A stretch of 5,126 nt of DNA from Desulfovibrio sp. (GTDB lineage Bacteria > Desulfobacterota > Desulfovibrionia > Desulfovibrionales > Desulfovibrionaceae), in the NCBI GenBank assembly GCA_003525525.1, contig DQED01000140.1, positions 1-5,126 on the forward strand, read 5' to 3'. The notes beneath the pieces are model-generated. The model ran no database searches. It was not told where the DNA came from and worked only from the letters and a program-made list of their open reading frames with translations. Positions 1 to 5,126 of this stretch are shown here, piece by piece. A program made the translations under genes and the position numbers. Within the stretch, counting starts at the first letter, position 1. Each line of letters starts with the position of its first letter.

Positions 1-511
1 CGCCGAGCACCACGTACCCGGCCGTGGACACGACCGCGCCCACCATGAGCAGATCGCCGGCCAACTGCCCGCCCAGACGCAGCCCCGTGCCGCCGGCGAT
101 GACGCAACCCACGCCGACGATGGACGCCAGGATGCGCGCCATTTCGCCAAGCCCCGGCCGGGAGCGGCCGAGCGCCGCGTCGAGGCCGGCGACCGTGAGC
201 GGAATGGCCGCGACGATGAGCGCCGCCGCCGTGGCCGAGGTCAGCGCGAGCCCGCAGGTTTCGAAGGCGAAATGGCCCACGGGCTGCATCAGGGCGAGCA
301 GGAAAAGCCTGCCGTGATCGGCCCGGGAAAGCCTTTGCGGCCGGCGGCCGGACACGGCATAGGCCAGGGCGAAAAGCCCCGTCGCCAGGACGAACCGGAA
401 ACACACCAGGGTGAAAGGCCCCATCTCGGCCAACGCGATCTTGGTCCAGACATACGACATGCCCCAGGCGAAAAGGGTCAGGGCCAACGCGGCCGTGACC
501 GCAAGCTCCAT
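1..511 (-). CDS. EamA/DMT-family membrane transporter, N-terminal part (cut by window edge)
   Basis: I translated this frame directly; 170 codons are visible before the left edge. The product is strongly hydrophobic with about six membrane segments (roughly residues 3-25, 34-54, 67-88, 93-112, 124-142 and 148-168). It carries marks of the first EamA repeat: WGMSYVWTK near residue 16, PFTLVCFRFVLA near 32, and the ALTSATAAALIVAAIPLT stretch near 89. DMT-superfamily members of this kind usually have two EamA repeats and about 280-300 residues, so roughly the C-terminal 40% is missing. They sit in the inner membrane and mostly export small metabolites or amino acids; the substrate here cannot be told. 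Start choice is uncertain: GGAGGG at 524-529 lies 12 nt before the ATG at 511 but only 3 nt before an in-frame GTG at 520, which would add MRK. It lies downstream of, and in the same direction as, an AraC regulator, a common pairing for exporters. Confidence 0.88.
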   Translation of the reverse strand, partial: MELAVTAALALTLFAWGMSYVWTKIALAEMGPFTLVCFRFVLATGLFALAYAVSGRRPQRLSRADHGRLFLLALMQPVGHFAFETCGLALTSATAAALIVAAIPLTVAGLDAALGRSRPGLGEMARILASIVGVGCVIAGGTGLRLGGQLAGDLLMVGAVVSTAGYVVLG

Positions 512-580
512 CTTGCGCACATTCCCTCCAGGCGGCCCTGCGGCCGCGCGGCGGGAGCATCGCAGATCGGACGCCCGGGG

Positions 581-595
581 AATTGGACGAAATTG
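581..595. repeat. Short direct repeat AATTG, 10-bp period, in the AraC-transporter spacer
   Basis: Two copies of AATTG begin exactly 10 bp apart (581-585 and 591-595), one helical turn. They form the only A/T-rich patch in an otherwise very GC-rich spacer of 115 nt. The location, upstream of the transporter gene and just after the AraC gene, would suit a regulator site or part of a promoter. Nothing proves function, and classic AraC-family half-sites are usually spaced about two turns apart. Confidence 0.3.
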
Positions 596-626
596 CCTTC
601 CCGCGCCCGAAAGCGGGACGTCCGCG

Positions 627-1442
627 TCAGGACTGGAGGCTGCGGCGGTACTGGGCGGGCGTGGCCCCGACCTGGGGCGTGAAGGCGCGGATGAGGTGGC
701 TCTGGTCGGCAAAGCCGGCTTCCAGGGCCACCTGGGCGGCCGGAAGGTCCGTGGCGAGCAGCGCCTTGGCCCGCTCCACGCGCAGATGGTTCTGGTAGGC
801 GTGGGGCGGCAGGCCGTATTCGCGCTTGAACAGGCGCAGCAGATGGGTCGGGCTGCGCCCGGCCAGGGCGGCGAGCGCGGCAAGGGGGACGTTTTGGCGG
901 TAATGGGCGCGCAGGTATTCCCGCACCCTGGCCGCGGCCCCGGGTTCGCGCAAGGGGACGCGGCCGGCGCGGCGCAAAAAGAGCGGCGCAAGCGCCAGAC
1001 AGACCAGGGATTCCTTGCGCAGCCGCTCGCACGGCGTCCCGAGCGTCCGGTAAAGCCCGGCGCAGCGCCGCGCGAGCAGGGAATCGCGCACGAGGGGCGC
1101 GCGAAACGCCGGCTCGCCCGCGCCGCCGACGGCGAGCCGGATCGCTGCGGCGTCGAGCGACAAGACGAGGGAACACAGCCGGCCGTCCGGCTCGGGATTG
1201 CAGGCATGCGGCTCGCCCGGCCCGATCAGGGCCGCTTCGCCGGCTGCGATCCGATATGTCGCCGCGCCAAGCCGGGCCCTTGTCGCGCCGGAAAGCACCA
1301 GCCCCACGCACCAGGCGTCGTGGATGTGGCGGGAGAAGGCTTGGCGGCGGTAGGCGGTCAGGCGGGCTTCGAGGCCGGGCAGGTCCGGGTCGAGGCGGCG
1401 GCGCAGGATTTCCGGAGCGAAACGCGGCGTGCGGGCGGACAT
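627..1442 (-). CDS. AraC-family transcriptional regulator with N-terminal cupin sensor domain
   Basis: The product is 271 residues from the ATG at 1442. The N-terminal half looks like the AraC ligand-binding cupin fold: RHIHD at residues 38-42, then GEAALIGPGEPH at 68-79, which supplies the usual beta-barrel histidines. The C-terminal half holds two helix-turn-helix units (about 185-207 and 236-258), ending in the AraC signature GFADQSHLIRAF followed by G-ATPAQYR at 259-266. Length is typical for the family. It should be a cytoplasmic DNA-binding regulator responding to a small molecule; effector and targets are unknown, but the co-directional transporter downstream is the obvious candidate target. 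The start is not certain: no good SD precedes the ATG. An in-frame TTG at 1476-1478 overlaps the kinase stop as TTGA and would add 12 residues, and an upstream ATG at 1529 would overlap the kinase. I prefer 1442 because family homology begins soon after it. Confidence 0.92.
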   Translation of the reverse strand: MSARTPRFAPEILRRRLDPDLPGLEARLTAYRRQAFSRHIHDAWCVGLVLSGATRARLGAATYRIAAGEAALIGPGEPHACNPEPDGRLCSLVLSLDAAAIRLAVGGAGEPAFRAPLVRDSLLARRCAGLYRTLGTPCERLRKESLVCLALAPLFLRRAGRVPLREPGAAARVREYLRAHYRQNVPLAALAALAGRSPTHLLRLFKREYGLPPHAYQNHLRVERAKALLATDLPAAQVALEAGFADQSHLIRAFTPQVGATPAQYRRSLQS

Positions 1443-1474
1443 GGGGCGAGCATGGCCCGCAACCCCGGTGCGGG

Positions 1475-3124
1475 TCAAGCGGTCGGCGCGTCCGCCGCGT
1501 CGGGCAGGGCGAAGGGCACGCAAAAGCAAAACGTGCTGCCCTTGCCGGGCTCGCTTTGCACGTCGAGGTAGCCGCCCATGGCCTCGGCCACCTTGCGGGC
1601 GATGGCCAGCCCCAGGCCCGCGCCGCCGAAACGCCGCGTCATGCTGCCGTCCACCTGCCGGAACGGCTCGAAAATGCCGGGCAGCGTCTCGGGCGCAAGG
1701 CCGATGCCCGTGTCCCGCACGCTGAAGGCCAAATAGACCGTGCCGCCGTCCCGGGATGCGTCGGGCACGCTACGGCAGCCCCAGCCCCGCGCGACGTCCA
1801 ACTTCACCGTCCCCGCAGGCGTGAACTTGACCGCGTTGCCGACAAGCGCCGCCAGCACCCGGCGCAGCCCGCCGCCGTCGCCGAGAACCACCTCGGGAAT
1901 GTCGAGGGAGATGCGGGATGTGAGGGCGAGCCCCTTGCGCCGCGCCGCGGACAGGAAGGAGTTGCACGTTCCCTGGACGATGTCCCGGATGGAGAACGGC
2001 TCGCGCCGGGGCGGCTCCCCGCCGCCGGAATCGAGACGCGAAAAATCGAGCATCCCTTCCAGCAGGTCGGCGAGGCTGCCGGCGCACTGGCGCAGCGTGG
2101 CGAGCCACTCCCGTTGCTCGGCGGAGAGTTCCGTCGCCTCCAGCAGCTGGAGCATACCCATGATGCCATTGAGCGGCGTGCGGATCTCGTGGGACATGTT
2201 GTCGGTAAATTCCCGCTTGAGCCGGTCGGCGGCCAGGGCGGCCTCCTCGGCCAGGCGGCGTTCGGTCACGTCCTCCATGATCCAGATGGACCCGGCCTGG
2301 GGACGTTCGGGGAAAAGCACCTGGCCGATGATGCGGCACCAGAAATCCGTGCCGTCCAAACGGCGCATGAGCCGCACGGTGTCCACGCGCTCCCCGCGGC
2401 CGAGGGCGGGATAATGCTCCTCGCCGAACGCTTCGTACGCGGCCCGGTCGGGATAGAAGTCGGCCGTTCCCCGGCCGACGATGCCGCCCGGGGCACTGGC
2501 GAACAGCTCGTGGAAGCGCGGGTTGGCCCGGCGCACGATGCGCTCGGACACGAGGGAAATGCCGATGGGGCTGTTTTCGAAAATGAGGTTGACGGTGCGC
2601 AGCGACTCTTCCAACGCCTTTTCGGCCTGGTGGCGCTGGACGACCTGGCGGCGCAGCTCCTGGTTGATCCGGCGCAGGTCGTCGGACGCCTCGGCCATGT
2701 CCTGGCTGCGGCCGCCGCGCAGGATGCCGGCATCGGCCTCCCGCGGCTTCCCCGTGGTGATGTTGCGGGCCACGCACAAAAGCCCCGCGATGCGTCCCGA
2801 AGCGTCGCGCACGGGCGTCTTGACCACCTGCAGCCACACGGCGCGGCCCATGTGGATGACCTCGTACTCGAAGGAGGCGAAGCGGCCGGTGGACAGGACG
2901 GACAGGTCGGCGCGGCGGTGGCGGCGGGCGTTGACCCGGGGGAAGATGTCGAAGTCGTTGCGCCCGACGATCGTCTCCCGGGCAATGCCGAACAGATCGC
3001 AGAACGCCTTGTTGACGTAGCGATAGATGCAGGCGGCGTCCTTGAAGAAATACGGATCCGGCGACGCATCCATGAAGGCGACGACGCAGGCGGCATTTTC
3101 GTTGGGCGCGGGCATGTCCGGCAT
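1475..3124 (-). CDS. Cytoplasmic PAS-PAS sensor histidine kinase (orphan, no receiver domain)
   Basis: This is a 549-residue protein. The order is PAS domain 1 (about 12-125, with [17 protein letters not shown] and ending in ARNIT), a charged, probably coiled-coil linker (about 140-175), PAS domain 2 (about 176-290, starting [10 protein letters not shown] and ending IMEDVTERR), a second short helix, HisKA with the phospho-acceptor His312 in [10 protein letters not shown], then HATPase_c. The ATP-binding boxes are visible: N box VGNAVKFT with Asn430, G1 DTGIGL at 471-476, F box IFEPFRQ at 484-490, and G2 GAGLGLAIA at 501-509. I see no membrane segment or signal peptide, so it should sense an internal cue, such as redox state or a ligand bound by PAS. 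There is no receiver or Hpt domain and no response regulator next door, so its partner is unknown. Start 3124 is backed by AGAGGA at 3130-3135, 5 nt upstream. The AraC gene follows 32 nt after its stop. Confidence 0.95.
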   Translation of the reverse strand: MPDMPAPNENAACVVAFMDASPDPYFFKDAACIYRYVNKAFCDLFGIARETIVGRNDFDIFPRVNARRHRRADLSVLSTGRFASFEYEVIHMGRAVWLQVVKTPVRDASGRIAGLLCVARNITTGKPREADAGILRGGRSQDMAEASDDLRRINQELRRQVVQRHQAEKALEESLRTVNLIFENSPIGISLVSERIVRRANPRFHELFASAPGGIVGRGTADFYPDRAAYEAFGEEHYPALGRGERVDTVRLMRRLDGTDFWCRIIGQVLFPERPQAGSIWIMEDVTERRLAEEAALAADRLKREFTDNMSHEIRTPLNGIMGMLQLLEATELSAEQREWLATLRQCAGSLADLLEGMLDFSRLDSGGGEPPRREPFSIRDIVQGTCNSFLSAARRKGLALTSRISLDIPEVVLGDGGGLRRVLAALVGNAVKFTPAGTVKLDVARGWGCRSVPDASRDGGTVYLAFSVRDTGIGLAPETLPGIFEPFRQVDGSMTRRFGGAGLGLAIARKVAEAMGGYLDVQSEPGKGSTFCFCVPFALPDAADAPTA

Positions 3125-3129
3125 GCCTA

Positions 3130-3135
3130 TCCTCT
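3130..3135 (-). promoter_or_regulatory. Ribosome binding site of the histidine kinase gene
   Basis: On the minus strand AGAGGA lies 5 nt before the ATG at 3124. This decides for the first of two nearby ATGs (3124 and 3115). Confidence 0.7.
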
Positions 3136-3174
3136 ACGTGAACTCGCCACGCTTGGCCAGGACCGCACGCCCGA

Positions 3175-3198
3175 CCGGCAGCCCAAGCCCATTGCCGG
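3175..3198. promoter_or_regulatory. Dyad CCGGCA-N12-TGCCGG in the divergent spacer (possible operator)
   Basis: A perfect 6-bp inverted repeat with a 12-nt spacer lies between the divergently read kinase gene and the small exported-protein gene. Its geometry, with half-site centres 18 bp apart, is compatible with a dimeric regulator. In DNA this rich in G and C such dyads also arise by chance, so this is only a candidate. I found no convincing -35/-10 pair around it on either strand. Confidence 0.2.
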
Positions 3199-3236
3199 CG
3201 CAGGGGAAATGTGATTAGGTCCAGCCCGACCGTCAT

Positions 3237-3253
3237 GCGGCCCGACGGGCCGC
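3237..3253 (+). promoter_or_regulatory. GC-only 7-bp hairpin directly before the SD of the small exported-protein gene
   Basis: GCGGCCC, a GAC loop and GGGCCGC form a perfect 7-bp stem ending one base before the SD (AGGGAG at 3255-3260). In the mRNA it would be a very stable structure abutting the ribosome site and could lower or tune translation. The stem is plain in the sequence; a regulatory role is inference. Confidence 0.35.
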
Positions 3254-3265
3254 CAGGGAGAATCC

Positions 3266-3592
3266 ATGCGCAAGGTCGTCGCCTCGTGTTTCATCGCCGC
3301 AAGCGTGCTCGCTGCGGCCGTTTCCGCAGTTGCCGCCGCAGAGACCCCGCCCGCCGCCGAAGCCGCACCCCCCGCGACACCCGCCAAAAAATCGCCCTCC
3401 ACGGCCCGTTCGGACGCGGCCGAAGCGCGCTACCGCGCCTGGTCCGAGCGCGAGCACGCCAAGGACGCGGTGGAATTCGCCAAGGACAAGTCCAAGATCG
3501 AAGACAAATACAAAGGCTACGTGCGCCCCAAGCGGGACAAGAAAAACGCCAAGGGCGAAACCGTTCCGGACAAGGGAAGCGCGCCGCAGTAA
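3266..3592 (+). CDS. Small exported lysine-rich protein of unknown function
   Basis: I do not recognise a family. The 108-residue product opens with a clear Sec-type signal peptide: basic MRK, a hydrophobic Ala/Val core to about residue 22, and an AVAAA-ET junction giving likely cleavage after Ala25. The mature part would be about 83 residues: an Ala/Pro-rich linker (26-45), then a highly charged, mostly helical-looking segment (46-85, with ARYRAWSEREHAKDAVEF) and a lysine-rich tail (86-108, including RPKRDKKNAKGE). There is no cysteine in the mature part, so no haem-binding CxxCH and no disulfides, and no further membrane segment. It should therefore be a soluble, basic periplasmic or secreted protein. 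The start is well supported by AGGGAG at 3255-3260, 5 nt upstream. It is a single gene, divergent from the kinase and convergent with the Dabb gene. Coding status rests on the SD and signal peptide; function is unknown. Confidence 0.8.
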   Translation: MRKVVASCFIAASVLAAAVSAVAAAETPPAAEAAPPATPAKKSPSTARSDAAEARYRAWSEREHAKDAVEFAKDKSKIEDKYKGYVRPKRDKKNAKGETVPDKGSAPQ

Positions 3593-3601
3593 GCCGGCGC
3601 G

Positions 3602-3635
3602 AAAAAGGCCCGCCGGCCCTCGGGACGGCGGGCCT
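3602..3635 (-). terminator. Rho-independent terminator of the Dabb gene
   Basis: A perfect 10-bp stem, AGGCCCGCCG (3606-3615) with CGGCGGGCCT (3626-3635), encloses a 10-nt loop. On the minus strand the stem is followed by a run of five T, which is the intrinsic-terminator layout for leftward transcripts. It lies 42 nt beyond the stop of the leftward Dabb gene. Rightward transcripts from the small exported-protein gene meet the same hairpin but with no T-run after it, so termination in that direction would be weaker or Rho-dependent. Confidence 0.85.
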
Positions 3636-3677
3636 CGCCAAGCGACGCCCCGGCGAAAGGGCGCAGCGCAAACGCGG

Positions 3678-3986
3678 CTAGGACTCGAAATCGACCACCC
3701 GGCGTTCGGCCGCAACTTTCTTGATGAATTCCACCACTTCCACGTGCAGGGGATGCACGGCGTAGGTCTGCAAATCCTCCTTGTTGCGGAAGGTGGTGTA
3801 AAGCACGATGTCCGTGGCCGGCACGGCGGCGAAGATATCCCCGCCCTCGGCCACCCGCATCTCCAGCACGAGCGGCACCTTGGCGGGCAGCGCCAGAAGC
3901 CGGGCCTTCATTTCCGCCGCGTTGGCGACCTTGTCCCGGCCCTCGGCCGCGTCCTTGAGGGTCCACATGACGATATGCGTGATCAT
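3678..3986 (-). CDS. Dabb-family (stress-responsive A/B barrel) protein
   Basis: This is a 102-residue protein with a Dabb-like dimeric alpha/beta-barrel pattern from end to end: an N-terminal MITHIVMWTLKD strand, a helix about 18-34, VLEMRVAEGGD in the middle, VLYTTFRNKEDLQTYAVHPLH (61-81) and a final RRVVDFES. The spaced YAVHPLH and closing V-DFE are what I expect in this ferredoxin-fold family. Members are small cytoplasmic dimers; some are linked to stress in plants and others act in small-molecule chemistry, but most bacterial members have no assigned reaction, and none can be assigned here. The start at 3986 is chosen over the longer in-frame ATG at 4115 because AAGGAG at 3993-3998 sits 6 nt upstream and homology starts at this methionine. 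The longer form would also overlap the divergent lipoate ligase gene. It appears to be a single-gene unit closed by the hairpin terminator at 3602-3635. Confidence 0.9.
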   Translation of the reverse strand: MITHIVMWTLKDAAEGRDKVANAAEMKARLLALPAKVPLVLEMRVAEGGDIFAAVPATDIVLYTTFRNKEDLQTYAVHPLHVEVVEFIKKVAAERRVVDFES

Positions 3987-3992
3987 GATCCT

Positions 3993-3998
3993 CTCCTT
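3993..3998 (-). promoter_or_regulatory. Ribosome binding site of the Dabb gene
   Basis: On the minus strand AAGGAG lies 6 nt before the ATG at 3986. It settles the start against the upstream in-frame ATG at 4115. Confidence 0.75.
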
Positions 3999-4024
3999 GA
4001 GCGATTTCGCCGCCACCCTACCCT
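3997..4024 (+). promoter_or_regulatory. Candidate sigma-70-like promoter for the lipoate ligase gene
   Basis: TTGAGC (3997-4002) and TACCCT (4019-4024) are separated by 16 nt. They match the consensus hexamers at 4 of 6 and 3 of 6 positions. The site would give a leader of roughly 60 nt before the ATG at 4094 and overlaps the ribosome-binding region of the divergent Dabb gene. The match is modest, so this is a suggestion only. Confidence 0.25.
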
Positions 4025-4041
4025 GAATGCCGCCGGGAAAC

Positions 4042-4056
4042 CAGGGGCGTCCCCTG
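4042..4056 (+). promoter_or_regulatory. Small hairpin CAGGGG-CGT-CCCCTG in the lipoate ligase leader
   Basis: A perfect 6-bp inverted repeat with a 3-nt loop lies 37 nt before the ligase ATG. Outer bases GGGA (4035-4038) and TCCC (4061-4064) could extend it across internal bulges. It could be an operator in DNA or a leader structure in RNA. No riboswitch class is recognisable. Confidence 0.3.
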
Positions 4057-4093
4057 CCTGTCCCGGCAACGCGCAACCCCCTTGGCGCACCGC

Positions 4094-5071
4094 ATGCGAT
4101 ACCTGCTCCTGACAAGCACGGACCCCGCCGTCAACCTGGCCACGGAAGAATGGCTGCTCCGCCACGGGCAGGGCGACGTGTTCATGCTCTGGCGCAACGC
4201 GCCCTCCATCATCGTCGGGCGCAACCAGAACACACGCGCGGAAATCAACGAGGCCTACGTGCAGGCGCACGGCATTCCCGTGATCCGGCGCCTGACCGGC
4301 GGCGGCGCGGTCTTCCACGACCTCGGCAACGTCAACTTCACCTGCATCGCCAGTCGTCCTCCCGGCGGACAGCTCGATTTCCGGCGCTTCACCGCGCCCG
4401 TCATCGAGGCCCTGGCCGCGCTCGGCGTCGCGTGCCGCTTCGACGGCCGCAACGACCTGTCCATCGACGGCAAAAAGATTTCCGGCAACGCGCAGTGCAT
4501 GCTCGGCGACCGCGTGCTGCACCACGGCACCCTGCTCTTTTCCGCCTCCATCGCCGACCTGTCCGAGGCGCTGCGCATCAATCCGCTCAAGTACCAGGAC
4601 AAGGCCGTGAAAAGCGTGGCGCGGCGCGTGACCAACATCAGCGCCTGGCTGCCGGTCCCCATGCGCGTCGAAGCCTTCATGCGGGCCGTGTTCGACCACA
4701 TGTCCGGCGGTCGCGCCGACGCCGCCCAGCCGCTCTCCCCCGAAGAGGAAGCGGCCGTGGCCCGGCTGGCCGACGGCAAATACCGCACCTATGACTGGAA
4801 CTTCGGGCGCTCGCCCCGCTACGCTTTCGCCAGGGCCGCGCGCACCCCGGGCGGCATGCTGGAGACGCACTGCGACGTCACGCAGGGCGTCATCACCGCG
4901 CTGCGCTTTTACGGCGAATACTTCGGCGCGCGCGACGTCGCCGCCCTCGAGGCCCGGCTCGTCGGCTGCCGGCACGCGCCCGAGGCCCTGGCCGCACGTC
5001 TTGCCGGCGTCGCCCTGGAAGAATACATGCGCGGCATCGACGCCGCGACACTCGTGGCGAGCTTTTTCTAG
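4094..5071 (+). CDS. lplA: Lipoate-protein ligase A
   Basis: This is a 325-residue enzyme. LplA activates free lipoate with ATP to lipoyl-AMP and then moves the lipoyl group onto a specific lysine of carrier proteins, such as the glycine-cleavage H protein or the E2 subunits of 2-oxoacid dehydrogenases, in the cytoplasm. The sequence shows the family hallmarks: STDPAVNLATEEWLL near the N-terminus, the lipoate/ATP loop RRLTGGGAVFHDLGNVNFT (65-83), and NDLSIDGKKISGNAQ (120-134), in which Lys128 aligns with the catalytic lysine. The C-terminal accessory domain (about 215-325, with YDWNFGRSPRYAF) is present, so this is the full-length, ATP-using type and not a short octanoyltransferase. The ATG at 4094 is preferred because the family N-terminus begins there; an in-frame TTG at 4082 is possible. 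Neither has a visible SD, which is unlike the small exported-protein, Dabb and kinase genes. It is a lone rightward gene with no H-protein, lipA or lipB gene in view. Confidence 0.95.
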   Translation: MRYLLLTSTDPAVNLATEEWLLRHGQGDVFMLWRNAPSIIVGRNQNTRAEINEAYVQAHGIPVIRRLTGGGAVFHDLGNVNFTCIASRPPGGQLDFRRFTAPVIEALAALGVACRFDGRNDLSIDGKKISGNAQCMLGDRVLHHGTLLFSASIADLSEALRINPLKYQDKAVKSVARRVTNISAWLPVPMRVEAFMRAVFDHMSGGRADAAQPLSPEEEAAVARLADGKYRTYDWNFGRSPRYAFARAARTPGGMLETHCDVTQGVITALRFYGEYFGARDVAALEARLVGCRHAPEALAARLAGVALEEYMRGIDAATLVASFF

Positions 5072-5126
5072 CCCCGCATCCACTGCGCTTCACCCCTCGC
5101 CCGCACCCGCCGCGGTTCTCCTCAGG
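5072..5126. other. Non-coding tail with no identifiable element
   Basis: These 55 nt after the ligase stop are C-rich. I see no hairpin with a T-run, no promoter and no gene start that can be supported before the window ends. Confidence 0.5.

Noticed and set aside
599..618. TCCCGC-N8-GCGGGA inverted repeat just after the AraC stop, as a terminator
   Set aside because: The stem is only 6 bp and there is no T-run after it on the minus strand, so it does not look like an intrinsic terminator.
411..1571. Rightward open frame of 386 codons opposite the AraC gene
   Set aside because: It is a shadow of the AraC gene and its flanks; it is Gly/Arg/Ala-rich with no domain pattern, while the opposite strand shows clear AraC signatures.
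1256..3214. Long rightward open frame (about 650 codons) opposite the kinase gene
   Set aside because: It is the antisense shadow of a well-supported kinase in GC-rich DNA. The translation has no recognisable domains, is low-complexity Arg/Gly/Ala/His-rich, and lacks an SD.
3210..3214. TGTGA as a CRP/FNR-type half-site
   Set aside because: The matching TCACA half does not follow at the needed distance.
3192..3218. TTGCCG and GATTAG as a promoter for the small exported-protein gene
   Set aside because: The spacer is only 15 nt and the -10 match is poor (3 of 6).
3278..3289. Lipobox-like VASC at residues 5-8 of the small exported protein
   Set aside because: The hydrophobic stretch follows the cysteine instead of preceding it, so it would not serve as a lipoprotein signal; a standard signal-peptidase I site after Ala25 fits better.
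3678..4115. Longer form of the Dabb protein starting at 4115
   Set aside because: The 43 added residues are Gly/Arg-rich without family homology, they would overlap the divergent ligase start, and the internal ATG at 3986 has a strong SD.
3983..5083. Leftward open frame of 366 codons opposite the lipoate ligase
   Set aside because: The rightward strand encodes an intact LplA with all motifs; the leftward frame shows no family features.

Overview
This is a high-GC window, with strong G/C preference at third codon positions. It is a compact bacterial chromosome segment with no sign of mobile DNA. The mix of genes (cytoplasmic PAS-type sensor kinase, AraC regulator, DMT exporter, LplA-type lipoate ligase, Dabb protein) and the Shine-Dalgarno (SD) usage fit a Gram-negative proteobacterium in the broad sense. 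A Desulfovibrio-like organism is my best guess, but that is an impression and cannot be proven from this sequence.

Layout, left to right. Three genes read leftward: an EamA/DMT-family membrane transporter cut by the left edge (1-511), an AraC-family regulator (627-1442), and a soluble double-PAS histidine kinase (1475-3124). The kinase stop lies only 32 nt before the AraC start, so these two are probably co-transcribed. The transporter follows the regulator after 115 nt and could be in the same transcript or have its own promoter. A 141-nt divergent spacer then leads to a small rightward gene for an exported, lysine-rich protein of unknown function (3266-3592). Converging on it is a leftward gene for a Dabb-family ferredoxin-like barrel protein (3678-3986). 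An intrinsic terminator between them has its T-tract on the minus strand and so belongs to the Dabb gene. After a 107-nt divergent spacer comes a rightward gene for a full-length lipoate-protein ligase A (4094-5071). The last 55 nt hold nothing I can identify.

How the genes may work together: the kinase, regulator and transporter could form a sense-regulate-export unit, although the kinase has no receiver domain or adjacent response regulator, so a direct link is speculative. The lipoate ligase is a stand-alone cofactor-attachment gene. The Dabb and small exported proteins have no evident partner here. No stretch longer than 300 nt lacks a gene. I see no tRNA, rRNA, CRISPR array, insertion sequence or attachment site, and nothing amounting to a clearly new system. 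The more curious items are the unknown exported protein, the orphan kinase unit and a few structured leaders.
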